DNA from: Thermocrinis jamiesonii | GTDB taxonomy: Bacteria; Aquificota; Aquificia; Aquificales; Aquificaceae | DNA length: 64,000 bases | Reading direction: 5' to 3' | Assembly: GCF_000702425.1 (NCBI RefSeq) | Contig: NZ_JNIE01000005.1 | Coordinates: 80,105-144,104, forward strand | Shown: positions 37,626 through 46,839 of the stretch, piece after piece | Position numbering within the stretch: position 1 is the first letter of the stretch | How the letters are laid out: every line of letters starts with the position of its first letter | Position numbers and translations under genes: made by a program | The notes under the pieces: generated by a model | Told to the model about the DNA's origin: nothing | The model's input: the letters and a program-made list of their open reading frames with translations, nothing else | Database searches by the model: none

Positions 37626-38722
37626 TCATATACTTTGATAGCGTCCCTTTAATTTTTTTATCCTCCACAGAGCTCTACTGTCTTCTGGTGTTACAAGGCT
37701 GTAAGCCTTGCCATAATTACCAATTCTCCCCGTCCTTCCTATACGATGTATATAAACCTTCGGATCTTCTGGTATATGATAGTTTATAACCACACCCACA
37801 CCCCTTATGTCTAAACCACGGGATGCCACGTCAGTAGCCACCACAATTTTTACCTTTCCCTCCTTAAACAACCTTAAGGCATTTTCTCTTTGTCTTTGCG
37901 TCATATCCCCATGAAGAGACACTACGCTAAACTTCTTACTTAGCAATCTTTCTGATAGTTCCTTGGCGTCCTTGCGTGTTCTAACGAATATGATAATCCT
38001 TTCCAATATATGGTCTCTTAATATCTTCTCCAACTCAGAAAGTTTCTGTCCTGGAGAATTTAGCTTTATCAACCTCTTTTCTATTTTGGGTTTAAGTTCT
38101 GCATTTATGACTCTTACAAACTTATAGTTCTCCCTAAGGTGCTTTTTGGCAAGTTCTTCTACCTGTTTTGGAATGGTTGCAGAAAACATAAAACTCTGCC
38201 TTTGCAAAGGCATGCAATTTAGTATGTATTCTACATCTTCAATAAACCCCATATCAAGCATGAGATCCGCTTCATCAAGCACAAAGTATGAAACCTTGCT
38301 AAGATCTAAAGCGGATCTGCTGATCAGATCCTTAATCCTCCCGGGCGTTCCTACCACTATGTTGAGATTATACTTTTCTAAAAACTCAACGTTTTCGCTA
38401 CAGGAGTTCCACCGTAGAACACAGAAACCTTCAGCCCCTTATATTTGGCGAGGTGCTGAATTTGTTCCTTTACTTGAACTGCCAGCTCTCTTGTAGGTGT
38501 GAGTATAAGAGCCTTTAAACCATCTTCTTTTCTAATCCTTTCTATTAGGGATATTCCAAAGGCTGCAGTTTTGCCCGTTCCCGTAGCCGCTTGTCCCAGG
38601 ATATCATAACCCTTGAGTGCTAAGGGTATAGCTTCTTTTTGAATAGGGGTGGGCTTTTCAAAACCTAATTCTTTTATAGCCCTCCTTAATTGCTCGCTCA
38701 ACTGTGAAAAATCAAACTCCAT
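37626..38722 (-). pseudogene. DEAD-box RNA helicase interrupted by a -1 frameshift
   Basis: Two reading frames together make a minimal DEAD-box helicase of about 365 aa. The first (38378-38722) holds the Q motif (FEKPTPIQKEAIP), motif I (AATGTGKT) and motif Ia (PTRELA), then runs out at ...GGTPVAKTLSF. The second (37626-38357 and a little upstream) holds GTPGRIKD, DEAD, SAT, IIIFVRTRKDAKELSERL, VVATDVASRGLDI and HRIGRTGRIG. Adding one A to GCGAAAACG (about 38387-38399) restores AKNVEFLEKYNLNIVVGTPGR. All catalytic motifs are intact, so a sequencing error or very recent mutation is likely. Such helicases unwind RNA in cold-shock or ribosome assembly roles. Confidence 0.85.
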
Positions 38723-38870
38723 AAAAACCTCCGCTCCTAATTATATGCCCCTATATATTAATAAAGCAAGTAATATATCAACCAAACACCAAGATGCAAG
38801 ACTCGAAGCTAAATTTTGAGAAACACAAAATCTGGAATACTGGTATAAAATCATAATGAAGGGGTAAATT

Positions 38871-39968
38871 ATGATACCAGCAGAAAAAGTTCAAACTCAG
38901 GAGCTGAGATTAGTAGAAATACTGTACAAAGCTATGCTTTTAAACGCATCTGACATACATATAACTGCTGGACATAAGCCTGCGGTCAGAGTGGATGGTA
39001 AAATAACTCCTTTAAGCGAGTATCCCGTGTTAACTCCTGATATGACTCAACGACTTGTGTATTCAGTTATGTCGGAAAAACACAGAAAACAGTTGGAAGA
39101 AAAAGGGCAGGTAGATTTTTCCTTTGGAGTAAGGGATGTAGGAAGGTTTAGAGCAAATGTTTTCTTTCAAAGAGGTTCGGTAGCGGGAGTTCTTAGAAGA
39201 CTTCCAAGCAAGATAATGAACGTAGAAGATCTGGGACTGTCTAAGAAGGTTTTGGAGCTCTGCCATAAAAGTATGGGACTTGTATTGGTAACTGGTCCTA
39301 CAGGTTCAGGTAAAACCACCACATTAGCTGCGCTTATTAATTACATAAACGAAAACTTTCCTTATCACATAATAACCATAGAGGATCCTATAGAATATGT
39401 ATTTCACCACAAAAAGAGCATAGTCAATCAAAGGGAGATAGGTGAAGACGTAAGTAGTTTTGCGGACGCTTTAAGAGCAGCGTTAAGGGAAGACCCAGAT
39501 GTTATCCTTGTAGGAGAGATGAGAGACTTGGAAACTATAGAAATAGCCTTAAGGGCTGCGGAAACAGGACACTTGGTTTTTGGAACCCTGCATACAAACA
39601 CTGCCATTTCCACGATCACTCGTATAATAGATGTGTTTCCACCAAGCCAACAGGAACAAATTAGAATCCAGTTATCTTTTGTGTTGCAAGGTGTTATCTC
39701 TCAAAGGCTAATACCTAAGATTGGTGGAGGTCGTGTTTTGGCGTATGAACTGCTTATCCCAAACACAGCCATAAGAAACCTAATAAGAGAAAACAAGCTC
39801 CAACAAGTTTATTCTTTAATGCAGAGTGGGCAAGCAGAAACAGGCATGCAAACCATGAACCAATCCCTTGTTTCTCTTTACAAAAAAGGGCTAATAACTC
39901 TGGAGGATGCATACAGATATTCTCCAGACATCAAAGAGCTTGAGCGTATGGTTGGCTTAAGAGGATAA
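38871..39968 (+). CDS. pilT: PilT, type IV pilus retraction ATPase
   Basis: A 365-aa hexameric secretion ATPase that depolymerises pili. It has GPTGSGKTTTLAALINYIN (Walker A), TIEDPIEYVFHHKKSIVNQREIG (Asp box), LREDPDVILVGEMRDLETIEIALRAAETGHLVFGTLHTN (Walker B and His box), and the C-terminal PilT-like helix with AIRNLIRENKLQQ (AIRNLIRE signature of true PilT). The 148-nt divergent region upstream (38723-38870) has an extended -10-like TGGTATAAAAT about 35 nt before the ATG. It is followed by pilC after 2 nt. Confidence 0.95.
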   Translation: MIPAEKVQTQELRLVEILYKAMLLNASDIHITAGHKPAVRVDGKITPLSEYPVLTPDMTQRLVYSVMSEKHRKQLEEKGQVDFSFGVRDVGRFRANVFFQRGSVAGVLRRLPSKIMNVEDLGLSKKVLELCHKSMGLVLVTGPTGSGKTTTLAALINYINENFPYHIITIEDPIEYVFHHKKSIVNQREIGEDVSSFADALRAALREDPDVILVGEMRDLETIEIALRAAETGHLVFGTLHTNTAISTITRIIDVFPPSQQEQIRIQLSFVLQGVISQRLIPKIGGGRVLAYELLIPNTAIRNLIRENKLQQVYSLMQSGQAETGMQTMNQSLVSLYKKGLITLEDAYRYSPDIKELERMVGLRG

Positions 39969-39970
39969 AC

Positions 39971-41206
39971 ATGCCCAGATTTAGGTATAAAGTTATAGAC
40001 GAAGCGGGGAATATAATAGAACGGGAGGGGAATTATCCTAATGAGGATGCGCTTTTGGGGGAGCTCTCTAAGGGCGGTTATTCCCCTATCAGCATAGAAA
40101 AGCTTGATAAGGAAGAAAAAAAAGTTAAAGAAAAGGAAGGCACACGTATAAGGCTATCCTTTGGTGGCGTAAGTGACAGGGACATATCCATATTCTGCAG
40201 ACAGTTGGGAACTATGATTAATGCTGGGGTTAACCTAGTAGAGGCTTTAAACATAATAGCGGATCAAACGCCCAATAAAAAGCTTTCGGATGCGGCAAAA
40301 GACGTAGCAGTAAAGGTAAGCGAAGGGATGGCGGTTTCAGCTGCTATGCAAAAACATCCCAATGTTTTCCCAGAGTTTGTTATAAACCTTGTAAAAGTGG
40401 GTGAAGAAACTGGAAATTTAGATGTTTCACTAATGAAAGCTGCGGATTATTACGAAAAGATCGCTATGATCAAAAGCAAGATAAAGAGCGCCTCTTTTTA
40501 TCCCATCTTTGTAGTTGTGGTAGCTACCGCTATAGTTTCGGGTATATTATACTTCTTAGTTCCTACCTTTGCTGAGATTTACTCCAGCTTAGGGGGAGAA
40601 CTGCCTCTACCAACCCAAATGCTGATTGCAGCATCAAACACTTTGAGAAATAGTCTTCCGATGGTAATAATTTCTATAGTTGCTTTCTCGCTTATGTTTG
40701 GTTATCTATACCGCAATAACTACATTTTTCGGAAGAGTGTGCACAAGCTTTCCTTAAGGATACCAAAGATGAATGATTTGGTTGTAAAAAGCACGATGGC
40801 TAAGTTTGCCAGAACTATGGCTACTCTTTTTTCCGCTGGTGTAGCTTTGGAAAGGGCCTTTGAAATAGCAGGACAGACAACGGGCAACTTAATCATAAAA
40901 GAAGGGGTAGAACAGGCAAAAAAGGGAGTTATAGAAGGAGAACCTATGTACAGAGCCTTGGAAAAGACTGGCCTTTTCCCAAAGCTTGTAATAGCTATGA
41001 TAAAGGTTGGTGAAGATACTGGCAGACTTGACGATATGCTAGAAACTATAGCTAGGTTTTACGAAGATGAGTTTGACAAAACTGTAGATGGCATGATCAA
41101 GCTTATAGAACCCATGCTTATAGTTTTCATAGGTGGTGTGGTAGGTCTTATACTGATCGCACTTTACATGCCTATATTCAAGATGGGTGAGCTGATAAAA
41201 ACTTAA
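39971..41206 (+). CDS. pilC: PilC, type IV pilus inner-membrane platform protein
   Basis: A 411-aa type II secretion F-domain protein with the two T2SF repeats: IFCRQLGTMINAGVNLVEALNIIADQT and the later FARTMATLFSAGVALERAFEIAG, each followed by membrane helices (YPIFVVVVATAIVSGILYFLVP, MVIISIVAFSLMFGYL, MLIVFIGGVVGLILIALYMPIF). PilC anchors the PilT/PilB motors. The N-terminal YKVIDEAGNIIEREGN segment is typical. It overlaps the convergent argJ gene by 4 nt. Pilin and pilB genes are not in this window. Confidence 0.94.
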   Translation: MPRFRYKVIDEAGNIIEREGNYPNEDALLGELSKGGYSPISIEKLDKEEKKVKEKEGTRIRLSFGGVSDRDISIFCRQLGTMINAGVNLVEALNIIADQTPNKKLSDAAKDVAVKVSEGMAVSAAMQKHPNVFPEFVINLVKVGEETGNLDVSLMKAADYYEKIAMIKSKIKSASFYPIFVVVVATAIVSGILYFLVPTFAEIYSSLGGELPLPTQMLIAASNTLRNSLPMVIISIVAFSLMFGYLYRNNYIFRKSVHKLSLRIPKMNDLVVKSTMAKFARTMATLFSAGVALERAFEIAGQTTGNLIIKEGVEQAKKGVIEGEPMYRALEKTGLFPKLVIAMIKVGEDTGRLDDMLETIARFYEDEFDKTVDGMIKLIEPMLIVFIGGVVGLILIALYMPIFKMGELIKT

Positions 41207-42339
41207 GTAGTGTATTCTGAATTTATTCTTATGTAATCATAGGTAAGGTCTGAGGAATAGTAAATCCAGTTTTCTTTTCCCTCTCTTAAGTCTATAATTA
41301 TTTCTATCTCCTTGTTTTCCTCTAAATACTTTTTTGCTCCTTCCGTTGCCTTTGGATGAGCCTTTCCATCATACACCAAATGATTGCCTATATAAACCTT
41401 CATTTTAAACTGGTCTATAGGGAAAGCAGTAGAGCCTGCGGCTGCTACGATCCTTCCCCAATTTGGATCCCTTCCAAAAATAGCGGTCTTCACGAGATTG
41501 GAAGTTGCCACCTTCTCAGCTATAACCTTAGCCTTTATGCTTAAGGATGCATTTTTTACAATGACCTTTATTATTTTCGTTGCACCCTCTCCGTCCTCCA
41601 CTATCTTTTTTGCCAAGTTTAATGAAACTTCTTCCACAGCTTGTCTTATGTTTTGCATATCTTCTTTTAAAACTCCAAGGCTTATTAAGCCAAAGCTGTC
41701 GTTGGTGCTGGTGCAAGCATCTACGGTTATAGAGTTGAAAGTCCTTTCGTTTATTTCTCTGTGAAGTTCCTTAAGTGTTAAACTGTCAATGTCCGCGTTG
41801 GTAAAAACAAAGCTCAGCATAGTAGCCATGTTAGGGTGTATCATCCCTGCACCCTTTGCAAAGCCAAAAACCTCTAAGCGACCTTTTTTTACAAAGTCAT
41901 ACTTGGGAAATCTGTCCGTTGTAGAAATAACCTGACTTGCCCTTTTTAGGTCCAAAGGTTCAAGTATCTCACACGCAGATGCTATGCCTTTTAATACGTT
42001 TTCAATGGGAAGGGGTTTTCCTATAACTCCCGTAGAGAATACCAAAACTTCTCTGTGGTCAATGTCCAGATACTTTGCAACTTCCCTTGCCATCATCTCC
42101 GCATGTACAATACCTTCCTGACCTACTCCACAGTTTGCATTTCCGCTGTTTATAACCATAGCTCTTATTCTATCTGTTTCTGCAAGTACTTTTTCTGAAT
42201 ACAAAACGCTGGCGGACTTAAAATGGTTGCTCGTAAATAAGAAGGAAGCGTTACAGGACTGAGGAAGGAGGATAACGAGTATATCTGGCTCTCCACCTTT
42301 CTTCAAACCCGCTTTTCCTATTCCCATAAGAACGTCCAT
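41203..42339 (-). CDS. argJ: ArgJ, glutamate N-acetyltransferase (ornithine acetyltransferase)
   Basis: A 378-aa Ntn-type enzyme that moves acetyl from N-acetylornithine to glutamate in arginine synthesis. The self-cleavage region is KGAGMIHPNMATMLSFVFT, with the Thr nucleophile of ATML at the junction of alpha and beta chains. Other signatures: INSGNANCGVG, STGVIGKPLP, DACTSTNDS, and GRDPNWGRIVAAAGST. Start ATG 42339 is 19 bp from the divergent zinc-ribbon gene. Whether it is mono- or bifunctional cannot be read here. Confidence 0.94.
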   Translation of the reverse strand: MDVLMGIGKAGLKKGGEPDILVILLPQSCNASFLFTSNHFKSASVLYSEKVLAETDRIRAMVINSGNANCGVGQEGIVHAEMMAREVAKYLDIDHREVLVFSTGVIGKPLPIENVLKGIASACEILEPLDLKRASQVISTTDRFPKYDFVKKGRLEVFGFAKGAGMIHPNMATMLSFVFTNADIDSLTLKELHREINERTFNSITVDACTSTNDSFGLISLGVLKEDMQNIRQAVEEVSLNLAKKIVEDGEGATKIIKVIVKNASLSIKAKVIAEKVATSNLVKTAIFGRDPNWGRIVAAAGSTAFPIDQFKMKVYIGNHLVYDGKAHPKATEGAKKYLEENKEIEIIIDLREGKENWIYYSSDLTYDYIRINSEYTT

Positions 42340-42358
42340 GATGTAAATTATAACCTCA

Positions 42359-42571
42359 ATGGAGACGTGTCCTAAGTGTGGAAGACTGCTGGAGATTGTA
42401 GAATGCTGTGGAGGTGGAATCTTTTTGTGTGAAGCTTGTAAGGAATACTTTTACCCAGGGGAAATTATAAATGCTCAAACTCGCTTTGAGGAGGTCTCAG
42501 AAGAAGATGGCGGGCAACCTGTCCAGGTGGAATTCTTTCAACCACGACTTGATAAACAGCCCAAGATATAG
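42359..42571 (+). CDS. small zinc-ribbon protein overlapping gpsA
   Basis: A 70-aa ORF with CPKCGRLLEIVECCGGGIFLCEACKEYF, that is two CxxC pairs plus an extra CC, forming a plausible zinc ribbon in the first 30 residues. The rest (from about residue 36) is encoded opposite the last 107 bp of gpsA and is acidic/polar without a clear domain. It begins 19 bp from the argJ start. No Shine-Dalgarno is obvious. Such small ribbon proteins are common and their function is usually unknown. The strong cysteine pattern is my reason to call it. Confidence 0.5.
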   Translation: METCPKCGRLLEIVECCGGGIFLCEACKEYFYPGEIINAQTRFEEVSEEDGGQPVQVEFFQPRLDKQPKI

Positions 42572-43448
42572 GAGCGTATATGTTTAGTTCTTCCGTTAGT
42601 TTTTTTACCGCCTTAACTGTTTCTTTGCCTTCCACAACCTGCCCTATGCGAGCTTCTGCCTCTTCTACATTCAATCCTTGCCCCAGCAAAAAGCCAAAGG
42701 TTCTGTTTCTGGATTTAGAAGAAGTAGAAGTTAGAACTAAGTCTCCCAAGCCAGAAAGCCCGTAAAAGGTTTCCTTTTTACCCCCAAAAGAAGATCCTAT
42801 TCTAACTATCTCCGCCAAACCACGGGTTATCAAAGAAGCCCTAGCATTGTCTCCAAAACCGAGACCGTCCGATATACCACACGCAATAGCTATCACGTTC
42901 TTTAGAGCACCACCCAACTCAACACCAACTATATCTTCAGAAAGATAAACTCTGAAAGTTTCAGAATGGAATACGTCTTTTAATTCTTTTAAAGTTTCCA
43001 AATCTTTTCCCGCAAGCACTACCGCACAGGGAAGCCCCTTTGCTACCTCTTCCGCAAAGGATGGGCCAGACAGAACAAAGGTCTTACAGTCTTTACAAAG
43101 ATCCTCTACTATTTGAGAAACCCTTTTGGAGCTTCCCACCTCCAATCCCTTAGAAGCGGACACCATAACTTTACCACTAAGGTTTGACTTCTCAAGCACA
43201 TCCCTTATTACCTGCACAGGAAGAGCCAGCACTATAAGGTCGGAGTATTCTACCGCTTCGTTTAATAAGCTGGTCGCTTTTGGCTTTTTAGCAAACTCCA
43301 ATCCCCAGTATGGGTCCTTACCTTTTTTTAAACTTTCAACCACAGTTGGATTTCTGTCAAAGAACATTAGCTCAAAACCCTTTTTTGAAAGATGCAGTCC
43401 AAGAGCTGTTCCCCACCGCCCACCACCTAAGATAGTTATCCTACTCAT
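42465..43448 (-). CDS. gpsA: glycerol-3-phosphate dehydrogenase [NAD(P)+]
   Basis: About 327 aa; reduces dihydroxyacetone phosphate to sn-glycerol 3-phosphate for lipids. It has ITILGGGRWGTALGLHLS (coenzyme site, Trp variant), VMVSASKGLEVGSSKRVSQ, FVLSGPSFAEEVAKGLPCAVV, ELGGALKNVIAIACGISDGLGFGDNARASLITRG and GLSGLGDLVLTSTS. I chose ATG 43448, which overlaps the recJ stop by 8 nt and starts at the Rossmann strand; ATG 43460 is also possible. The extreme C-terminus is overlapped by the convergent zinc-ribbon ORF. Confidence 0.93.
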   Translation of the reverse strand: MSRITILGGGRWGTALGLHLSKKGFELMFFDRNPTVVESLKKGKDPYWGLEFAKKPKATSLLNEAVEYSDLIVLALPVQVIRDVLEKSNLSGKVMVSASKGLEVGSSKRVSQIVEDLCKDCKTFVLSGPSFAEEVAKGLPCAVVLAGKDLETLKELKDVFHSETFRVYLSEDIVGVELGGALKNVIAIACGISDGLGFGDNARASLITRGLAEIVRIGSSFGGKKETFYGLSGLGDLVLTSTSSKSRNRTFGFLLGQGLNVEEAEARIGQVVEGKETVKAVKKLTEELNIYAPISWAVYQVVVERIPPGQVARHLLLRPPQSEFEHL

Positions 43449-45072
43449 ACTCTTCCACATCCAACAGTATCAACCTCCTTGGGTTCCTTAAATCTATCTG
43501 ATAGACTACTTTCCCTTCAATGAGATTCCTTTTTATGATCTTTCTGCTCAGATTCATATCCCAACACAAAAAGGTGTAGTGGTTGTCTGACCTTAACACA
43601 AGCCTATTTTCATCGTAATAAGTGGGCAAGAGTTTAGCATCACACAAAAAGGTTGGTGCAGGAAAACCCTCTCCAAAAGGTTCAAGTCTGCGAAGGTCTT
43701 CCACAAGTTTGGGTGTTATTTCTTCTGGTTGTAAGGGCATGTCTATTTCAAGGGTAGGAAGCACACGAACGTCGGTAATAACCTCTTCTACCAGTTCCTT
43801 AAAGATAGGTATCTTTTCTTTTTCCATGCTTATTCCCACTGCGTAGGCGTGCCCTCCCCAACGGAGAAACAGATGGGAAAGTTTGCTTAACGCTTGGTAT
43901 ATGTTTATTCCGTTTGCACTTCTTACAGAGCCAACTCCATAGTTTCCTAACGCAAACACTGCGGTGGGTTTTTGAAAGATGGAAGAGAGCATCCCAGCTA
44001 CAATGCCTGCCACGCCCCCAGCCCAACTGTCCAGAACAACCACAATAAACTTTCTATCCTCTTGCAATAAAGCTTGTTCTAAGGCAATATCGTAAGCTTT
44101 TTGAGCTATAAATTTTCTCCTCCGATTTATCTCTTCTATCTTTTTGGCAAAGGCTTCTGCTCTTTCTTTGTCTTCTGCTAAAAACAGCTTTAAGGCTATG
44201 GAGGGCCTTGATACCCTTCCAGGGGCGTTTAATCTTGGCACAATGGAGAAGGATATGTCCCTTGAAGTTATACTCCCATTTATTCCTGCGGATTCTATCA
44301 GAGCCTTTATACCATGGGAGACTATAAGTCCCTTTTGAATATATTCAAGACATCTTATGCCGTAGGAGACTATTATCCTGTTTAACATGTTCAGGGGCAT
44401 AAAGTCCGCCAGCGTCCCTATGGCGGGCAAATACAAATCCAACCTTGGGTCGTAGCTTAGGTTTAACTCTTTGGACAGAACCGCTATGAGGTAAAAAACC
44501 AAGCTCACCGAAGAAAGCTCTTTAAATTCTGTTGGTAAGTCTTCAGTTAGCTTAGGATTGACCAAGATAGTAGGCGGAATTTCTTCTCCTATATTGTGAT
44601 GGTCTATGACAATAGAATCTTTTTTAAACACTTTTAGCTCTTCCACTGCGGTAGTTCCGTTGTCTATGGTTATAAGCAAGTCCGCATACTTTGAAAACTT
44701 ATCTACCAGCTTTTTGTTTAGACCATAGCCCGATTGTCTGCTGGGGAGAACGGGAATTGCGGTTGCTCCTGCAGTTTTCAAAAACTTGTAAAGCAATGCG
44801 GTCCCCGTTATACCATCCACATCGTAATCCCCAAACAGAATAATTCTCTCTTTTTTTAAAATGGACTCCTTTATTCTCTCCACAGCTTGATTTAAGTTCG
44901 GTATGCGATATGGTGGAGATAAGTTTTTTAGCTTTAGGTCTAAAACAGATTCATCTGAACCTCTGTTTGCCAAAATTTGTGCCACTACAGGTCCAAGACT
45001 AAGAACTTTATCTTTCTCGGGCTTTATTATCTCACTTAGCAAAATCCACTTTCTACCTGATAGCCCTTTCAT
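43441..45072 (-). CDS. recJ: RecJ, single-stranded-DNA-specific exonuclease
   Basis: A 543-aa DHH-family nuclease degrading ssDNA 5'→3' in repair. Motifs: LFGDYDVDGITGTALLYKFL, DNGTT, IDHHNIGEEIPPTILVNPK (DHH), ALIESAGIN and the DHHA1 block DSWAGGVAGIVAGML with RWGGHAYAVGISM. The C-terminal OB-fold part (LEIDMPLQPEEITPKLVEDLRRLEPFGEGFPAPTF) is present. It begins within murC (20-nt overlap) and ends within gpsA, in a long minus-strand operon. Confidence 0.93.
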   Translation of the reverse strand: MKGLSGRKWILLSEIIKPEKDKVLSLGPVVAQILANRGSDESVLDLKLKNLSPPYRIPNLNQAVERIKESILKKERIILFGDYDVDGITGTALLYKFLKTAGATAIPVLPSRQSGYGLNKKLVDKFSKYADLLITIDNGTTAVEELKVFKKDSIVIDHHNIGEEIPPTILVNPKLTEDLPTEFKELSSVSLVFYLIAVLSKELNLSYDPRLDLYLPAIGTLADFMPLNMLNRIIVSYGIRCLEYIQKGLIVSHGIKALIESAGINGSITSRDISFSIVPRLNAPGRVSRPSIALKLFLAEDKERAEAFAKKIEEINRRRKFIAQKAYDIALEQALLQEDRKFIVVVLDSWAGGVAGIVAGMLSSIFQKPTAVFALGNYGVGSVRSANGINIYQALSKLSHLFLRWGGHAYAVGISMEKEKIPIFKELVEEVITDVRVLPTLEIDMPLQPEEITPKLVEDLRRLEPFGEGFPAPTFLCDAKLLPTYYDENRLVLRSDNHYTFLCWDMNLSRKIIKRNLIEGKVVYQIDLRNPRRLILLDVEEYE

Positions 45073-46411
45073 TTAGAAATTCCTCGGACCACTTTCCTAT
45101 GCTACCCGCGCCCATAAAAAGTATGACACAATCCTTGGCGTGGTTTTCCAACCAAGAAAAAATATCCTCTTTGTTTGGAAAATATAGGCACTTTGCCCTT
45201 TCTGCCAACATCTTTGAAGATACGTTGTAAATGTTCTCTTCTCCCGCTGGGTATATATCGGTGATTATACAGAGGTCTGCCAGCTTTAGAACTTCTACAA
45301 ACTCTTCAAAAAGGTAGTATGTTCTTGAGTATCTGTGAGGTTGGAAGATCAGAAGTGTTTTCTTCTCAGGGTAAAGCTCTCTGATACTGTCTAAAACCAC
45401 CTTTATTTCTGTCGGATGGTGGCCATAATCATCGTAAATTGGACATCCGTTAAACTCTCCTTTAAACTCCAACCTTCTTTCTGCGTTCTTAAAGTTTGCC
45501 AGAGCATCAAACATAACCTTTAGCGGTATGTCCATCTCTAAGCATACAGATATACACGCAAGAGCATTATAGACATTGTGTTTTCCGGGCACACCGAGGC
45601 TTACCTTTCCTAAGGGTTTGTCTTTCCAAAAAACCTCAAAAGTGTAATAGCCAAATTTTTGGCTTAGATTCTTAGCTCTTACTTGCGATTGCTGATGTAT
45701 GCTGTAAGTTATTATCCTTTTAGAGACTTTTGGGATTAACTCCATGCTGTTTGGATCATCCGCGTTCATAACACAAAAGCCATAAAAAGGCACACTGTTT
45801 GCAAACTCCAAAAAAGCTTGCTTTATCTCCTCAACATCTTTGTAATAGCCCAGATGTTCCTTATCTATGTTGGTAATTACTGATACAGTAGGTCTGAGCT
45901 TTAAGAAAGATCCGTCGCTTTCATCCGCTTCTGAAACAATCAAGTTATCCTTTCCGAGCTTGGCATTGCTTCCAAGGCTCCTTAGGATACCACCCACTAT
46001 TACGGTAGGATCGTATCCTCCCTCGTGTATTACGTAAGCTATCATGGAAGTGGTTGTTGTTTTACCGTGTGAACCACACACCGCTATACCTTCTTTTAAG
46101 CGAAAAAGTTCAGCAAGCATCTCCCCACGGGAGATAACCGGAATGCCTCTTCTTTTTGCCTCCTGTATTTCAGGATTGTCCTCAGGGATTGCAGAGGAAT
46201 ATACCACCACCTGTCCATCTCCTACGTTTTCTTCTCTGTGCCCTATGTATATTTTTGCGCCCATACTTTTTAAAAGTTGGGTATTTTTATTTTCCTTTAG
46301 GTCCGAACCAGATACTTTATAGCCCATCTGCAAAAGCACTTGGGCAATTCCACTCATACCTATACCGCCTATTCCCACAAAATGAAAATTTCTTATCTTT
46401 TCTCTGAACAT
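45053..46411 (-). CDS. murC: UDP-N-acetylmuramate-L-alanine ligase
   Basis: A 452-aa Mur ligase joining L-Ala to UDP-MurNAc in peptidoglycan synthesis. It has the N-terminal FVGIGGIGMSGIAQVLLQMGYKVSGSD, the ATP loop GSHGKTTTTSMIAYV, SEADESDGSFLKLRP, TNIDKEHLGYY, LGVPGKHNVYNALA, and DDYGHHPTEIKVVLDSI. The end overlaps recJ. It follows a small hypothetical gene by 11 nt. Confidence 0.96.
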   Translation of the reverse strand: MFREKIRNFHFVGIGGIGMSGIAQVLLQMGYKVSGSDLKENKNTQLLKSMGAKIYIGHREENVGDGQVVVYSSAIPEDNPEIQEAKRRGIPVISRGEMLAELFRLKEGIAVCGSHGKTTTTSMIAYVIHEGGYDPTVIVGGILRSLGSNAKLGKDNLIVSEADESDGSFLKLRPTVSVITNIDKEHLGYYKDVEEIKQAFLEFANSVPFYGFCVMNADDPNSMELIPKVSKRIITYSIHQQSQVRAKNLSQKFGYYTFEVFWKDKPLGKVSLGVPGKHNVYNALACISVCLEMDIPLKVMFDALANFKNAERRLEFKGEFNGCPIYDDYGHHPTEIKVVLDSIRELYPEKKTLLIFQPHRYSRTYYLFEEFVEVLKLADLCIITDIYPAGEENIYNVSSKMLAERAKCLYFPNKEDIFSWLENHAKDCVILFMGAGSIGKWSEEFLNERAIR

Positions 46412-46422
46412 TAAATCTTATT

Positions 46423-46839
46423 TTATAGGATCACACTTTTTATATAATCCAATAATTCCTTTCTACTATCCTTTACCTTATCTGCATACTCCAACGCTAT
46501 GATTAAAAGCTTCTTAGGGTGGTCCTTTGGGGTTAGCAGTCCAAAGTAAAAAGCGTTTTTAAAAGCTTCTATTAGATTTTCCACGATAGTTTTCATAACC
46601 GCATCAAATCCAAACTTTTCGTAGAGCTTTTCCCTTTCCTGAATGGGTTTTCTTAGCATACTGTAGGAAAAAATCAAAATCTTTTCCCAAGTTTTTAAAA
46701 CTTTATCCCACTCCTCTTTCGGAAGGGACTCCAATTCAATGAAGATGAGATCCAAAACATAGTTGTAAAGATATTCTTTTAGCTCATCCGCAGAAGAGTA
46801 TTTACTTTCAAAAAGTAGATTGCTTAGATCCTTCCTCAC
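46423..46839 (-). CDS. hypothetical helical protein
   Basis: A 138-aa protein, all-helical by composition, with Leu/Tyr/Phe-rich and charged heptads (DELKEYLYNYVLDLIFIELE, VLKTWEKILIFSYSML, NLIEAFKNAFYFGLL), no cysteines, no signal peptide and no recognised motif. It overlaps bioF by 32 nt at its 5' end and lies 11 nt before murC, with codon use like its neighbours, which supports it being a real gene. Function unknown; a regulatory or structural role is possible but not shown. Confidence 0.7.
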   Translation of the reverse strand: MRKDLSNLLFESKYSSADELKEYLYNYVLDLIFIELESLPKEEWDKVLKTWEKILIFSYSMLRKPIQEREKLYEKFGFDAVMKTIVENLIEAFKNAFYFGLLTPKDHPKKLLIIALEYADKVKDSRKELLDYIKSVIL

